Origin: Pseudomonadota bacterium | Lineage (GTDB): Bacteria > Pseudomonadota > Gammaproteobacteria > Xanthomonadales > Xanthomonadaceae | Assembly (NCBI GenBank): GCA_018242485.1 | Contig: JAFEBV010000041.1 | Span: 186,001 to 250,000 of the forward strand | Direction: 5' to 3' | DNA length: 64,000 nucleotides | Shown: positions 37,640 to 47,281 of the stretch, one piece after another | Layout of the letters: each line of letters starts with the position of its first letter | How positions within the stretch are numbered: position 1 is the stretch's first letter | Translations under genes and position numbers: made by a program | Notes under the pieces: model-generated | What the model saw: only the letters and a program-made list of their open reading frames with translations | The model's database searches: none | Told to the model about the DNA's origin: nothing

Positions 37640-37663
37640 AAGGCCCCGCGCAAGCGGGGCCTT
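37640..37663. terminator. Bidirectional intrinsic terminator
   Basis: AAGGCCCCGC, loop GCAA, GCGGGGCCTT: perfect 10-bp stem with a T-rich right flank on plus and TTCGGATGA on minus. It separates the convergent cytochrome operon and the hypothetical gene. Confidence 0.85.
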
Positions 37664-37674
37664 TGCGTTGCAGT

Positions 37675-38427
37675 TCAGCGTCCCTCGCAGGCCTGTTCGT
37701 ATTGCGCCTCGGCAGCCTCCGCATTGCGCCGATCGTTCAGATCGACCATGCGCTGATGCAGTTCCGGGCATGGGTCATAGGATCCGCCGCCGGTGAACGC
37801 GGCGATGAGGTCCGCGGCCTTTTTCGCCTTCGATGTGGTGTTGACATGAAAATCCGCCAGCGCCGGCCGACCGCTGCCCGGCAAGCCGCGGGTAGTGGAT
37901 GGCTCGGCGAGCAGGTCGCGCGGTTGACTTGATGATGTACTGGAAGAAGGTACCAGCACCCGCCCGTCCATGCCGTACAGGCGGATGCGCGACGAGGCCG
38001 AATCAGGCAACGGTGGTGATGGCTGGGCTGGTCGAGGCACCGCGACTGCTTGCAGGGCTTCGCTGCGGCGTGCCTGCTGCGTTTGCATTCGTGGCGCTGC
38101 GACACGGTGGTTCACCGGCATGGGTTGGGGACGTGTCGGCACTGACGGCAGGATCTGCACGCGCGGCGGCGCGAGCACCTGCGCCTGCAAGGGCTCCGTA
38201 TCGGCTGGCGTCACTTCCCTGCCCGGGCGCATCGCCCAGCGCAGGCCGAGCAGCAAGGCCACCTGCAAGGTGATCGCTGCGACGCAAGCCACCACGCGAT
38301 CGGCGCGCACACCCTCGCCTTTCGCGGCGGCCTTGCATTCGCGCAAGCGGCGCAGCGACGCCCGGACGGGCGGTGCTGCATCGGGTTGTTGAAAGCTGAA
38401 GTCGAGGAAGGCTTCGATCGTGGCCAA
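37675..38427 (-). CDS. Hypothetical single-pass membrane protein
   Basis: 250 residues that must start at TTG 38427, because an in-frame TGA directly precedes it (38430-38428) and AAGGA lies 9 bases upstream. A cytoplasmic N terminus of about 43 residues (starting MATIEAFLDFSFQQP if TTG is read as Met) leads into one transmembrane helix (ACVAAITLQVALLLGLRWAM), then a long Pro/Gln/Arg-rich linker (75-140) and a C-terminal helical region with two Cys (ending EAQYEQACEGR). Layout resembles energy-transducing or pilus-assembly accessory proteins, but no family is recognised. Confidence 0.65.
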   Translation of the reverse strand: MATIEAFLDFSFQQPDAAPPVRASLRRLRECKAAAKGEGVRADRVVACVAAITLQVALLLGLRWAMRPGREVTPADTEPLQAQVLAPPRVQILPSVPTRPQPMPVNHRVAAPRMQTQQARRSEALQAVAVPRPAQPSPPLPDSASSRIRLYGMDGRVLVPSSSTSSSQPRDLLAEPSTTRGLPGSGRPALADFHVNTTSKAKKAADLIAAFTGGGSYDPCPELHQRMVDLNDRRNAEAAEAQYEQACEGR

Positions 38428-38521
38428 TCAGCGGCATCCTTGCGAGCGGGGCGTTCTCCAGCCGGCACCATCGCGCCGGGATCGAACGGTTCACGCTTGG
38501 AGGGTTGTCGCCGGGAAAAGT

Positions 38522-39121
38522 TCAGGCATGCCGCTGGATGTACGGCCTGGCACCGCTGTCGTGGTCGGTGGCGTCGCGCACGCCCTTGAGTTGCGGCATT
38601 TTCTCCAGCAGGGTTTTCTCGATGCCCTGCTTGAGGGTCACGTCGGCCATGCCGCAGCCGTGGCAGCCGCCGCCGAAACGCAGCACCACGATCATGTCGT
38701 CGGTGATCGCTTCCAGCGCCACCCGGCCACCGTGCGAGGCGAGCTTCGGATTGATCTCGGCGTCGATCAGGTAACGCACCTGCTCGCTGAGGCTGGCGTC
38801 GGCCGCAGGTGCCTGCGGCTTGAGCGCAGGTGCGCGGATGTTGAGCTGGCCACCGCCGTTTTGCTCGATGTAATCGATCAGCGCGCCCTTGAAATACGGC
38901 ATGCTGGCAGCATCGACATACAAAGCGAAGCCTTCGCATTGCAGCGACCATTCGTCGCCGATCAGCTCCGCGGTTTCGCAGAACATCAGCCGCGCATCGC
39001 CAGCCGGTGTGCCCGGATGCACCGCACTGAGCGCGATGCCGGCGGCATCGCCACCCTGGGCAGCCATCAGCCGCGCGAAATGGCGCTGCGCGGAGGGCGT
39101 GACTTCGATCAAGTCATTCAT
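38522..39121 (-). CDS. nfuA: Fe/S biogenesis protein NfuA
   Basis: 199 residues. The N-terminal A-type-like degenerate domain (about 1-95: VTPSAQRHFARLM) is followed by a NifU-like C-terminal domain with the cluster-binding CHGCG at 153-157 (RFGGGCHGCGMADVTLKQGIEKTLLE). NfuA binds a 4Fe-4S cluster at its dimer interface and hands it to aconitase-type clients, mainly under oxidative stress. The cysteines missing from the N domain are absent as in E. coli NfuA. It is divergent from the PCD gene over 121 bases. Confidence 0.95.
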   Translation of the reverse strand: MNDLIEVTPSAQRHFARLMAAQGGDAAGIALSAVHPGTPAGDARLMFCETAELIGDEWSLQCEGFALYVDAASMPYFKGALIDYIEQNGGGQLNIRAPALKPQAPAADASLSEQVRYLIDAEINPKLASHGGRVALEAITDDMIVVLRFGGGCHGCGMADVTLKQGIEKTLLEKMPQLKGVRDATDHDSGARPYIQRHA

Positions 39122-39242
39122 GCAGCGTATTCTACGCGCTCGACGAAACCGTTACATTGGAAACCGTTCGTGGCGCAGTGCGATGCGGGTTCGACGCCGC
39201 GCTTCGCGCTGCATTCCAACCTGCAACTTCACGGAGCACCCC

Positions 39243-39617
39243 ATGCCACCGAAGACGACCGCCAGTGCCAGCCAACCGGCCACGACCGATCTGCACGAGG
39301 CTCGCTGCCGCCCGCTCAAGGGCCCCGAACATTGCCTCGACGCGGCCCACGTCAAGGCCTTGCTGAAGCAGTTGCCCGGATGGGCTGTCGCCGGCAAAGG
39401 CACCGCGATCGAAAAGACCTTCGGTTTCGACAACTATTACCAGACCCTGGCCTTCGTGAATGCACTCGCGTTCATCGCCCATGCGCAAGACCATCATCCC
39501 GACCTCGGCGTGCACTACAACCGCTGCGTGGTGCGCTATTCGACCCACGACGTGGGCGGGCTGTCGACGAACGATTTCATCTGCGCGGCGAAGGTGGAGC
39601 GGCTGGCGGGCGGGTGA
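39243..39617 (+). CDS. phhB: Pterin-4-alpha-carbinolamine dehydratase
   Basis: 124 residues. After a 30-residue disordered N terminus the PCD fold starts (LDAAHVKALLKQLPGWAV). The signature AFIAHAQDHHPDLGVHYNRC carries the catalytic His pair, and LSTNDFICAAKVERLA is the conserved end. The enzyme dehydrates 4a-hydroxytetrahydrobiopterin produced by aromatic amino-acid hydroxylases. No phenylalanine hydroxylase gene is adjacent. Confidence 0.93.
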   Translation: MPPKTTASASQPATTDLHEARCRPLKGPEHCLDAAHVKALLKQLPGWAVAGKGTAIEKTFGFDNYYQTLAFVNALAFIAHAQDHHPDLGVHYNRCVVRYSTHDVGGLSTNDFICAAKVERLAGG

Positions 39618-39732
39618 GCGTCGCCTGAGGTGGCGGAGCCACCCACGATGGCCCGCGTCATGGCGTGGCTTGGCGTTGCCGAGCCGACGAACGGCGCTTG
39701 AACTTGCATGTTGATGTAGGTACAGCTATCAC

Positions 39733-40005
39733 ATGCGGATCACCTTCGACCCCGGCAAACGCGCCATCACGCTGACCGAACGCGGGCTGGATTTCGCCGA
39801 TGCCGAACACGTTTTCGCCGGTGCTACGGTAGAGATCGAAGACACCCGCCGCGAGTACGGCGAAGTGCGCATCGTCTGCTTCGGTCTGCTGGCCGGGCGT
39901 CTGGTGGTGGTCGGCTACACCCCGCGTGGCGCGGCTCGCCACGTATTCAGCATGAGAAAGGCCAATGCCCGCGAACAAAGAAAAATCCTCCCGCTCCTTG
40001 GGTAG
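39733..40005 (+). CDS. brnT: BrnT-type toxin of a type II toxin-antitoxin system
   Basis: 90 residues with the BrnT pattern: RITFDPGKRAITLTERGLDFADAEHVF at the start (D-P-x-K...ERGLDF...A), a central EDTRREYGEVRIVCFGLLAGRLVVVGYT with E-R-R residues, and R-H-V-F-S-M-R-KAN-RE at the end, which belong to the RelE-like ribonuclease fold. It cleaves RNA when not neutralised. The antitoxin gene overlaps it by 41 bases. A TTGATGTAGG...CTATCA imperfect inverted repeat lies directly upstream (39711-39730) and may be the autoregulatory operator. Confidence 0.88.
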   Translation: MRITFDPGKRAITLTERGLDFADAEHVFAGATVEIEDTRREYGEVRIVCFGLLAGRLVVVGYTPRGAARHVFSMRKANAREQRKILPLLG

Positions 40006-40243
40006 CGATCTGGCGCGCGTGGATGCGCATCGCATCGCTGCGACGGAGTACGCCGAACTGCCCGAACTCACCGACGCCATGCTCGCGCGCGCCACCGTGA
40101 ACAAGGGTGGGCGTCCGCGCGCGACCGACCCGCGCAAACTGGTGTCGATCCGGCTGCCGGCAAGCGTGCTCGCACGTTGGCGGGCCAGCGGCGACGGCTG
40201 GCAAACCCGCATGGCCGCCGTGCTGGCCAAACGCGCACCCTGA
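39965..40243 (+). CDS. brnA: BrnA-type antitoxin
   Basis: 92 residues, overlapping the toxin gene. An N-terminal basic, toxin-binding stretch is followed by ARATVNKGGRPRATDPRKLVSIRLPASVLARWRASGDGWQTRMAAVL, the ribbon-helix-helix DNA-binding end of BrnA antitoxins. It neutralises BrnT and represses the operon. The reverse order (toxin first) is normal for BrnT/BrnA. Confidence 0.88.
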   Translation: MPANKEKSSRSLGSDLARVDAHRIAATEYAELPELTDAMLARATVNKGGRPRATDPRKLVSIRLPASVLARWRASGDGWQTRMAAVLAKRAP

Positions 40244-40303
40244 CTCACCGTTCGATCGTCTCAAACCGCATCTCAACTCCGATCGATCAGCGGGCGGATC
40301 AAC

Positions 40304-41287
40304 TCACCCCAGCCGCTCCAGCACCGTCGCCAGTTCGGGGGCCAGCGGGGCGTGCAGGGTGTAGGGCCGGCGCCCGCCGTCGAGGGCGAACTCCAGCGCG
40401 GCAGCATGCAGGAACAGCCGCTTCAGACCGGCGTGATCCTTCAGCCGCTGGTTCACTGCCGGATCGCCGTACTTGTCGTCGCCGGCGACCGGGTGCCCGA
40501 GGTGGGCGGCATGGACGCGGATCTGGTGGGTGCGCCCGGTCTCGATCCGCACATCCACATAACTATGTCCGCCGCGGCGCTCGATCAGGTGGAAGTGGCT
40601 GATAGAAGGTTTACCGCCCGGGGCGACCCGCACATGGCGCTGCCCGCCCTGGCGCAGGCCGATGTCCAGCGGGGCGTCCACGGTGAAGCTTTCCCCCGCC
40701 AGCCGCCCGGCGAGCAGGGCGAGGTAGCGCTTGCGGATGCCGGGGACGCCGCGGTCGTCGTCCTCGCGCATCAGCGCTTGCAGTTCGGTCAGCGCCGAGC
40801 GTTTCTTCGCCACCACCAGCAGACCGCTGGTGTCGCGGTCGAGGCGATGGACGAGTTCCAGATTCTGCTGCGGGCGCAGCTGCCGCAACGCCTCGATGGC
40901 GCCGAAGGAGATCCCGCTGCCGCCGTGGCTGGCCAGCCCGCTGGGCTTGTCCAGCGCCAGCAGGCGCTCGTCCTCGAACACGATGCACGCCGCCAGCCGA
41001 TCCAGCAGGCCGGTCGGGGCGCTGGCCGGCTGCCCCGGTTCGGCGAGGCTCACCGGCGGAATGCGCACCACGTCGCCGCCCTGCAACCGGCTGTCGGGCT
41101 TGGCGCGCTTGCCGTTGATGCGCACCTGCCCGCTGCGCACCAACTTGTAGATCAGGCTGCGCGGGGCACCTTTGAGCTGGCCGAGCAGGAAGTTGTCCAG
41201 TCGCTGACCGTCGCGGTCGTCGGGGACGTCCACGCTGCGCACCCCGTGTCCGGGGCTGGGCGTGCTGGTCGGGGAAATAATCGTCAC
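40304..41287 (-). CDS. rluC: 23S rRNA pseudouridine synthase RluC
   Basis: 327 residues from GTG 41287. S4 domain (DGQRLDNFLLGQLKGAPRSLIYKLVRSGQVRING, about 25-60) followed by the RluA-type catalytic domain: HRLDRDTSGLLVVAK with the catalytic Asp, and RIETGRTHQIRVHAAHLGHPVAGDDKYG near the end. RluC makes pseudouridines at 955, 2504 and 2580 of 23S rRNA. It is divergent from rne, which is the usual arrangement in many gamma-proteobacteria. Confidence 0.92.
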   Translation of the reverse strand: MTIISPTSTPSPGHGVRSVDVPDDRDGQRLDNFLLGQLKGAPRSLIYKLVRSGQVRINGKRAKPDSRLQGGDVVRIPPVSLAEPGQPASAPTGLLDRLAACIVFEDERLLALDKPSGLASHGGSGISFGAIEALRQLRPQQNLELVHRLDRDTSGLLVVAKKRSALTELQALMREDDDRGVPGIRKRYLALLAGRLAGESFTVDAPLDIGLRQGGQRHVRVAPGGKPSISHFHLIERRGGHSYVDVRIETGRTHQIRVHAAHLGHPVAGDDKYGDPAVNQRLKDHAGLKRLFLHAAALEFALDGGRRPYTLHAPLAPELATVLERLG

Positions 41288-41639
41288 CGGGTCGATCCGA
41301 TCTGGTACACTCGCGGGCAGCGAAAACGTCCTGATTTTGCAGGGTTTCACCCAAACCTGCCCTGCAAGCCGGGCGAACTGGAAACCATCGCCGTAGTGCG
41401 ACATGGTACGCCAGTGCGCTTGGACGCCATCGCCCCGGCGCGTGCGCCGGTCACCCGCAGGAATCCACCCCCGCGGATCCCAACACTGCAACAAGCGCTC
41501 CCGTGCGGTTCGCCGCGTGGTTTGCAGCGCTGGCGATCACCCGGTTGGCTGCAGGGCCCGAAAGGCGGCAGCGACGGGATGGATTCTAAGGGCGCAAGCC
41601 CCCGGCGTTCCTCGCGGTCGAGCGCGTGAGGAATCGACA
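41288..41639 (+). promoter_or_regulatory. rne leader and promoter region
   Basis: 352-base gap before rne. An extended -10, TG-G-TACACT (41303-41311), gives a predicted leader of about 320 bases, comparable with the long autoregulated rne leader of enterobacteria, though the sequence is different. The leader is open in one frame from 41403 but has no RNase E-like residues, and it contains GC-rich stems. Nothing else gene-like is seen. Confidence 0.55.
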
Positions 41640-44600
41640 ATGAAGCGGATGCTGATCAATGCCACGCAGGCCGAAGAACTGCGCGTGGCCATCGTGGACG
41701 GCCAGAACCTGTACGACATCGACATCGAACAGGCCTCGCGCGAACAGAAAAAATCCAACATCTACAAGGGCCGCATCACCCGGCTCGAACCCTCGCTGGA
41801 AGCGGCCTTCGTCGAATACGGCGCCGATCGCCACGGTTTTCTGTCGCTGAAGGAAATCTCCCCCGACTACTTCCAGCAGGGCCTCGACCCGCACAAGGCC
41901 GGGATCAAGGAACTGCTGCGCGAAGGCCAGGAAGTCGTGGTGCAGGTGGAGAAGGAGGAACGCGGCAACAAGGGCGCGGCGCTGACCACCTTCATCTCGC
42001 TGGCCGGCCGCTACATGGTGCTGATGCCCAACTCGCCCAACGCCGGCGGCGTGTCGCGGCGCATCGAGGGCGACGACCGCGCGGCGCTGAAGGAAGCGAT
42101 GGACGTGCTTTCGATCCCCGACGACATGGGGATCATCATCCGCACCGCCGGCGTCGGCCGCGACGCCGAAGAATTGCAGTGGGATCTGGACTACCTGCTG
42201 AGCATCTGGAAGGCGATCACCGACGCCGCCCTGTCCAAGCCCTCGCCGTTTCTGATCTATCAGGAATCCCGCCTGATCATCCGCGCCCTGCGCGACTACA
42301 TGCGCGCCGACGTCGGCGAAGTGCTGGTCGACAACGAGGCGATGTTCAACGAGGCGCGCGAGTTCATGCAGCAGGTGATGCCGGCCAGCCTGCGCAAGCT
42401 CAAGTTGTATTCCGACACCACCCCGCTGTTCAACCGCTTCCAGATCGAATCGCAGATCGAGAACGCCTACGAGCGCACCGTGCGCCTGCCGTCGGGCGGC
42501 TCGATCGTGGTCGATCAGACCGAAGCGCTGACCGCGATCGACGTCAACTCCTCGCGCGCCACCAAGGGCGGCGACATCGAGGAGACCGCGTTCAACACCA
42601 ACATCGAGGCCGCCGAGGAAGTGGCGCGGCAGATGCGCCTGCGCGACCTGGGCGGGCTGGTGGTGATCGACTTCATCGACATGGCCTCCAACAAGCACCA
42701 GCGCGATGTCGAAAACCGCCTGCAGAACGCGCTCAAGCACGACCGCGCGCGCGTGCAGATCGGTCGCATTTCGCGCTTCGGATTGCTGGAGCTGTCACGC
42801 CAACGCCTGCGCCCGAGCTTGGGCGAATCCTCGCAACTGGTATGCCCGCGTTGCGAGGGCCACGGCCGCATGCGCAGCGTGGAATCGCTGTCGCTGTCGA
42901 TCCTGCGCCTGGCCGAAGAGCAGGCGATGAAGGAAAGCACCGGCCAAGTGCTGGTGCAGGCACCGCCGGAGATCGCCAACTTCCTGCTCAACGAAAAGCG
43001 CCGCGCGCTGATCGAGATCGAGCAGCGCCACGACGCACCGATCATCATCGTCGCCGACAAGCACCTGCAGACCCCGCATTTCGAGGTCAGCCGCCTGCGC
43101 GAAAACGAACTCGGCGAGGAATCCGCACGCCCCAGCTACCAGCGCGGCAGCCAGCGCAAGCAGGCGGTGCATGCGCTGACCAAGTCCAACCTCAACATCC
43201 CCGCGCCGGCGGTGACCCGCGTGCAGCCGTCGGCACCCGCGCCGGTGCGCGAGATCGAGCCGGAACCAACCGCCGCACGTGCCCCGCAAACGCCGCAGCC
43301 GGTCGCTGCGCCCGCGCCGGCACCGCTGGTGAACCAGCCTCGTCCGCAGCAGGGCATCGTCGCGCGCATCCTGAGCATGTTCGGCTCCAAGCCGCACGCC
43401 GAAGCGCCAGCACCCTCGCCCGCTGCCGCCGCTACGCCCGTCCCCGCATCGCCAGCGCCAGCCCCGCAACGCGAAGGCCGGCCGCCGCGCGAGTCGCAGC
43501 AGCAGCGCCATGAGCGTCGCCCGCAGCAGCACAACGCCGCCCGCCAGAACGGTCAGGGCGGACAGAAGCAGCAGCCGCGACAGCAGGGCGCGCAGCAAGG
43601 CAACCGCGGCCAGCAGGAGCCGCGCGCGAAATCCGAACAGCAGCGCCAGCCGCGACCAGAACGCACCGCGCAGGATGCGGCAGCGGCCAAGCCAGCGAAT
43701 GTCGTTGCCGCACCGGTTGCGCCCGAAACGATCGTCGCCCCAGCGGTTGCCACACCAGCAACTGCCACGCCAGCGGCTGCCACGCCAGCGGTTGCCGTAG
43801 CTGCGCAAATCGCGAGCAGCGGTGCTGCCGCGACGACATCGACGCAAACGCCGGCTACGCCCGCAGGCGCTACCGAAACCGCCGATCAGCCCGCGGCTGC
43901 CGATGCCGCCGCAGGTACAGGCAATTCGCGCCGTCGCCGTGGTCGCCGCGGTGGACGCCGTCGCCGCCGTCCGGATGACGCCAACGCGGCAGGCACCGCC
44001 GACAACGGTACGACCGCTCTGGATCTCGACGACGAGGACGAGGGCGACGAGATCGAGGCTGGCGCCGCGCCAGCCGTGAGCACGATGCCGATGCCATCGC
44101 GACCGGCGGTGTCGGTCACGCCGGCATCTGCTGCAACGGCATCTGCTGCAACGGCATCTGCTGCAACGACTACTGCTGCAACGGCACCTGCTGCAACGGC
44201 ACCTGTCGCGCCAACATCCGCGCCCAGCGCATCAGCCGTCGCCGCGACAACGCTGCCCGCCGCTCCTGCAGCCCAGGCACCGACTGCGCCGACGTCCACG
44301 ACGCCGGCTGCTTCAGCACCTGCAGCGATTGCGAGCTCGGCAACTACAGCGGCGACGCGTACGGATGCTGCTGCACCGCGCACCGCACCGGCGACGCCCG
44401 CTGCTGCAGATCCTGCCGCATCGACCGCCGCGCCTGTTGCAGTCGCACCAGCGCGTCCGGCAACCGCTCCTGCAGCGCCTACCGCTACAGCGTCGCCATC
44501 GGGTGCAACCGCTCCGGCACCTGCAGCCGTCGCTTCGACGGCACCTGCATCGGCCCATCACGGAACCGCGAACGTCACCACCACGGCGACCCCGGCGTCG

Positions 44601-45299
44601 GCACCGATCAACCCGACCGCGCCGCCGAAGCCTGCCGTTGCTCCTTCCACCGTGACGCCTCCGGCAGCACCGAGTGCTCCGACATCCGCGCAGCCCTCCG
44701 CACCCGTTGCGTCGGTTGCTGCACCGATGACGGCTCCGGCCGCACCCACGTCGGCACCAACCGTGGCAGCCAAGCCAGTTGTACCCGCCGCCCCGGCTCC
44801 GGCAGCAGCAGCCGAAGCCCACGCTGCATCGAAACCTGCGGCAACGACTGTTGCATCACCCGCTGCTGCACCCGCTGCTCCGACGACTCGACCCGCCGCA
44901 CCATCGCCGACCCCGCGCCCGGAGATACCCGCCATCGGCTTGGCCTCGCCCATCTCGCCGGTGCGCCTGAGCGATGCGATCAGCGCTTCGATCGACCAGT
45001 CCACACGTACCACGGTGAGCCGTCCATTGCCTTCGGCAGCGACCAGCACCCCCTCGGCAACGAATCCGGCATCAGCGTCGATGCCGCCGCAGACACCTCC
45101 GGCGCATCCGCCGCGCCCGGCTGCTGCACCGGCAGCCGTGGCTTCCGTCGAGTCGGTTGCTGCATCGACCGAACCCAAAGCTACCGCCGCCGCATCTTCT
45201 GCTTCCAACGCTCAAGCGTCTGCACCGATGCAACGCCCCCTGCCGATCAGCAACACGAGCGACGGCGAACGCCCGCAGGATGGTGCATCGGGGCACTGA
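41640..45299 (+). CDS. rne: Ribonuclease E
   Basis: 1219 residues from ATG 41640 ([19 protein letters not shown] is the family start). N-terminal catalytic part: S1 domain (about 35-125), 5'-sensor/RNase H-like region, DNase I-like subdomain with metal ligands Asp301 ([10 protein letters not shown]) and Asp344 (VVIDFIDM), then the Zn-link CPRCEGHG with Cys402 and Cys405 that makes the tetramer. The C-terminal 650 residues are low-complexity: Arg-rich RNA-binding stretches ([15 protein letters not shown] near 763) and Ala/Pro/Thr repeats. Initiates mRNA decay and rRNA/tRNA processing; the tail should scaffold the degradosome. Confidence 0.96.
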   Translation: MKRMLINATQAEELRVAIVDGQNLYDIDIEQASREQKKSNIYKGRITRLEPSLEAAFVEYGADRHGFLSLKEISPDYFQQGLDPHKAGIKELLREGQEVVVQVEKEERGNKGAALTTFISLAGRYMVLMPNSPNAGGVSRRIEGDDRAALKEAMDVLSIPDDMGIIIRTAGVGRDAEELQWDLDYLLSIWKAITDAALSKPSPFLIYQESRLIIRALRDYMRADVGEVLVDNEAMFNEAREFMQQVMPASLRKLKLYSDTTPLFNRFQIESQIENAYERTVRLPSGGSIVVDQTEALTAIDVNSSRATKGGDIEETAFNTNIEAAEEVARQMRLRDLGGLVVIDFIDMASNKHQRDVENRLQNALKHDRARVQIGRISRFGLLELSRQRLRPSLGESSQLVCPRCEGHGRMRSVESLSLSILRLAEEQAMKESTGQVLVQAPPEIANFLLNEKRRALIEIEQRHDAPIIIVADKHLQTPHFEVSRLRENELGEESARPSYQRGSQRKQAVHALTKSNLNIPAPAVTRVQPSAPAPVREIEPEPTAARAPQTPQPVAAPAPAPLVNQPRPQQGIVARILSMFGSKPHAEAPAPSPAAAATPVPASPAPAPQREGRPPRESQQQRHERRPQQHNAARQNGQGGQKQQPRQQGAQQGNRGQQEPRAKSEQQRQPRPERTAQDAAAAKPANVVAAPVAPETIVAPAVATPATATPAAATPAVAVAAQIASSGAAATTSTQTPATPAGATETADQPAAADAAAGTGNSRRRRGRRGGRRRRRPDDANAAGTADNGTTALDLDDEDEGDEIEAGAAPAVSTMPMPSRPAVSVTPASAATASAATASAATTTAATAPAATAPVAPTSAPSASAVAATTLPAAPAAQAPTAPTSTTPAASAPAAIASSATTAATRTDAAAPRTAPATPAAADPAASTAAPVAVAPARPATAPAAPTATASPSGATAPAPAAVASTAPASAHHGTANVTTTATPASAPINPTAPPKPAVAPSTVTPPAAPSAPTSAQPSAPVASVAAPMTAPAAPTSAPTVAAKPVVPAAPAPAAAAEAHAASKPAATTVASPAAAPAAPTTRPAAPSPTPRPEIPAIGLASPISPVRLSDAISASIDQSTRTTVSRPLPSAATSTPSATNPASASMPPQTPPAHPPRPAAAPAAVASVESVAASTEPKATAAASSASNAQASAPMQRPLPISNTSDGERPQDGASGH
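44124..44198 (+). repeat. Five in-frame 15-bp tandem units inside rne
   Basis: Units of the form GCATCTGCTGCAACG, three nearly identical (44124-44168), then two variants (44169-44198). They encode A-S-A-A-T type pentapeptides in the disordered C-terminal tail. Confidence 0.85.
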
Positions 45300-45320
45300 G
45301 GAAACGACGGTTCCGATCAT

Positions 45321-45346
45321 GCACCTGGAGCGTCACACTCCCGGTG
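45321..45346. terminator. Hairpin after rne
   Basis: GCACCTGGAG, 6 bases, CTCCCGGTGC: a stem with one mismatch, 22 bases after the rne stop and before the convergent response regulator. No U-tract. Confidence 0.4.
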
Positions 45347-45391
45347 CGTGATCGATCATCGACCGATGGCGTCGTGCCGTTGCTCGCCCGC

Positions 45392-46021
45392 TCAATGCGC
45401 CTCGATGAGCCCGTATTGCGCGGCCATCCGCGCCATCGCCATCGCGTCGCTCACGTCGAGCTTTTGTAGCAGGCGTGCCTTGTGGGTGGCGATGGTCTTG
45501 GGGCTCACGTTCAATTTGCGCGCGATGTCGTCAGGACGCAGACCGCGGCAGAGCATCATCGCCACCTCCAGTTCGCGCGGCGACAGGGCGTCGAACGGCG
45601 AGCCGCCGTTGCTGCCGCCCAGCGCCATCTTCTGCGCCATCTCCACGCCGAGATAGCGCTTGCCGCGCGCCACCTCGCGCACCGCGCGCAGCAGTTCCTC
45701 GGCCGCACAGGCCTTGGGCAGGTAGCCGCTGGCACCAGCCTCCAGCAGCCGCCGCGGCATCGGCCCATCCTCCTGCACCGACACCACGATCACCCGCGAG
45801 CCGCCACCGCGCACGATGCGATCGGTGATCTCCAGCCCGCTCATCCCCGGCAGGTGCAGGTCGCACAGCACCACATCGGGCTTGAGTTTGCGGATTGCCG
45901 GCAGCCCTTCTTCGCCGCTACCAGCCTCACCGACCACCTCGATATCGACCTGCCCGGCAAGGATCAGCCGGAAGCCGGCGCGCACCAGCGCATGGTCGTC
46001 GAGCAGGAACACACGGATCAT
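45392..46021 (-). CDS. NarL/UvrY-type response regulator
   Basis: 209 residues. Receiver with DD at 8-9, phospho-acceptor Asp54 (VVLCDLHLPG), Ser/Thr switch region VVSVQEDGPM and Lys in GYLPKA; C-terminal LuxR helix-turn-helix (LSPRELEVAMMLCRGLRPDDIARKLNVSPKTIATHKARLLQKL). The closest described type is GacA/UvrY, which switches on small RNAs of the Csr system. No kinase gene is adjacent, so it is an orphan regulator as GacA usually is. Confidence 0.9.
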   Translation of the reverse strand: MIRVFLLDDHALVRAGFRLILAGQVDIEVVGEAGSGEEGLPAIRKLKPDVVLCDLHLPGMSGLEITDRIVRGGGSRVIVVSVQEDGPMPRRLLEAGASGYLPKACAAEELLRAVREVARGKRYLGVEMAQKMALGGSNGGSPFDALSPRELEVAMMLCRGLRPDDIARKLNVSPKTIATHKARLLQKLDVSDAMAMARMAAQYGLIEAH

Positions 46022-46150
46022 CGCAATCCACTCCGCAGCATCAGGACACTGCGGCCAGACTAGCAGAGCGATCCAGCTCCGGGTCACTGAGTCAGCTGAT
46101 TCTTGCTGGGCTGATCGTCCGGGCTGGATTGGCATCGCAACCCATCGCTG

Positions 46151-46762
46151 TCACGCCGGCCGATCCTGATCCGTGTCGTCGTACCCGAACGCTGAGCCGC
46201 GCCGTTCGTGCTGCGCATCGACCAGCCGTTGCAACACCGCGTCCTGCGCGGCGAGGTGGTGCTGGATCTGCACCGCCTCGTGCAACACCGCCTCGGCATC
46301 GTTGTAGGTGTCGATCGCGCGCTGGTCGCTGGCCTCGCTGGCCACCTTCTGGCCGACGATGATGATCGACAGCAGCACCAGTTGCAGGAAGGTCTGCGCG
46401 ATCCACGCCACCAGCGTCGGTGCGCCGCCGCGAATCGCATCCGGAAGGCTGATCAGGGCGATGGCGGCGAACACATACGCGCACCACATCGTGCCGACTG
46501 CATTGGTGATTTTCACCGCCAGATAATTGTTGACGCGGCTCATCCAGTGACCGAGCGGAGCCTGCCGCTGCGCAGCCACAGCCGCCGTCGCCGGCGCGTT
46601 GTTGCGGCGGTGGTGGATATGCGGATGCGGGATATGCGCGAACAGGGAACTGATGGCGTGTTGCACGCTGTGTTCACCGGGCGCGAGCAGATGCACGCCG
46701 CAGGCAGAACAAAAGCGAGCATCGACCGTGGTGTCGGCCTTGCATCTGGGACATGCTGGCAT
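46151..46762 (-). CDS. Zinc-ribbon membrane protein (DUF1003-like?)
   Basis: 203 residues. An N-terminal zinc ribbon with two CxxC pairs (CPRCKA at 4-9 and CSACG at 18-22), a His-rich stretch HIPHPHIHHRR (about 43-53), two transmembrane helices (about 94-112 and 118-138) and a soluble helical tail (DAEAVLHEAVQIQHHLAAQDAVLQRLVD). The two-helix arrangement with AVGTMWCAYVFAAIALISLP recalls DUF1003 proteins, but the match is only suggestive. The CxxC and His-rich parts suggest zinc binding. Function unknown. Confidence 0.7.
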   Translation of the reverse strand: MPACPRCKADTTVDARFCSACGVHLLAPGEHSVQHAISSLFAHIPHPHIHHRRNNAPATAAVAAQRQAPLGHWMSRVNNYLAVKITNAVGTMWCAYVFAAIALISLPDAIRGGAPTLVAWIAQTFLQLVLLSIIIVGQKVASEASDQRAIDTYNDAEAVLHEAVQIQHHLAAQDAVLQRLVDAQHERRGSAFGYDDTDQDRPA

Positions 46763-46971
46763 GTGTGGCTCCCCTGGCGCCGTTGGATGGAACACCTGCC
46801 ACCAGCATACAGACGGCCGAGCCATCCACGCAGTCGGGCACGACGCATCAGGCAATCGCCGGCAGCCTTGCCACCCGCGCCTCCCGATCCTGCCGTGACG
46901 CTCGCCGATTCCCCCGCCGCAGCCGGCGTGCTTACAATGCGGCCATCCCAACTCCGCGATCCCTGTCCGCC

Positions 46972-47277
46972 ATGACCGAACCGACCCTGCAAGAATTGCT
47001 GGAGCACGTCCTGCGCGACACCGGCTGGATCATGACTGGCGGCTCGGCACAGTTTCGTCAGGGGGCGCTCACCGAGTTGCAGGCGAGCCTGCGCCAGGTG
47101 CGCCAGCACGCCGGCAGCGAACGCCTGCTCAACGCGATCAAGCTGCTCAGCGAGAAAGCGACGACGGTTTCGCAGATGGGCTCGCCGGGCACCGACTCGG
47201 TCATGACTCTGCGCCGGCATCTCGCGGAATTCGAAGCGGCCACGAAAGCCTATCTGGCGACGGCGAAGAAGCGCTGA
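46972..47277 (+). CDS. Hypothetical protein, 101 aa
   Basis: 101 residues, mostly helical (TLQELLEHVLRDTGWIM, LNAIKLLSEKATTVSQ, LRRHLAEFEAATKAYLATAKKR) and not recognised. No membrane segment or metal motif. A -10-like TACAAT lies 34 bases before the ATG. The stop is 4 bases from the 3' end of the convergent tRNA-Ser gene, so the two transcripts meet almost without spacer. Codon use matches its neighbours. Confidence 0.7.
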   Translation: MTEPTLQELLEHVLRDTGWIMTGGSAQFRQGALTELQASLRQVRQHAGSERLLNAIKLLSEKATTVSQMGSPGTDSVMTLRRHLAEFEAATKAYLATAKKR

Positions 47278-47281
47278 GGGG

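Noticed and set aside
41403..41639. N-terminal extension of RNase E by about 79 residues
   Set aside because: Extension is not RNase E-like; ATG 41640 starts at the family's conserved MKRMLINAT, so the upstream stretch is leader.
44124..44198. CRISPR-like array
   Set aside because: The 15-bp units are contiguous, in frame within rne and lack spacers; no cas genes anywhere.
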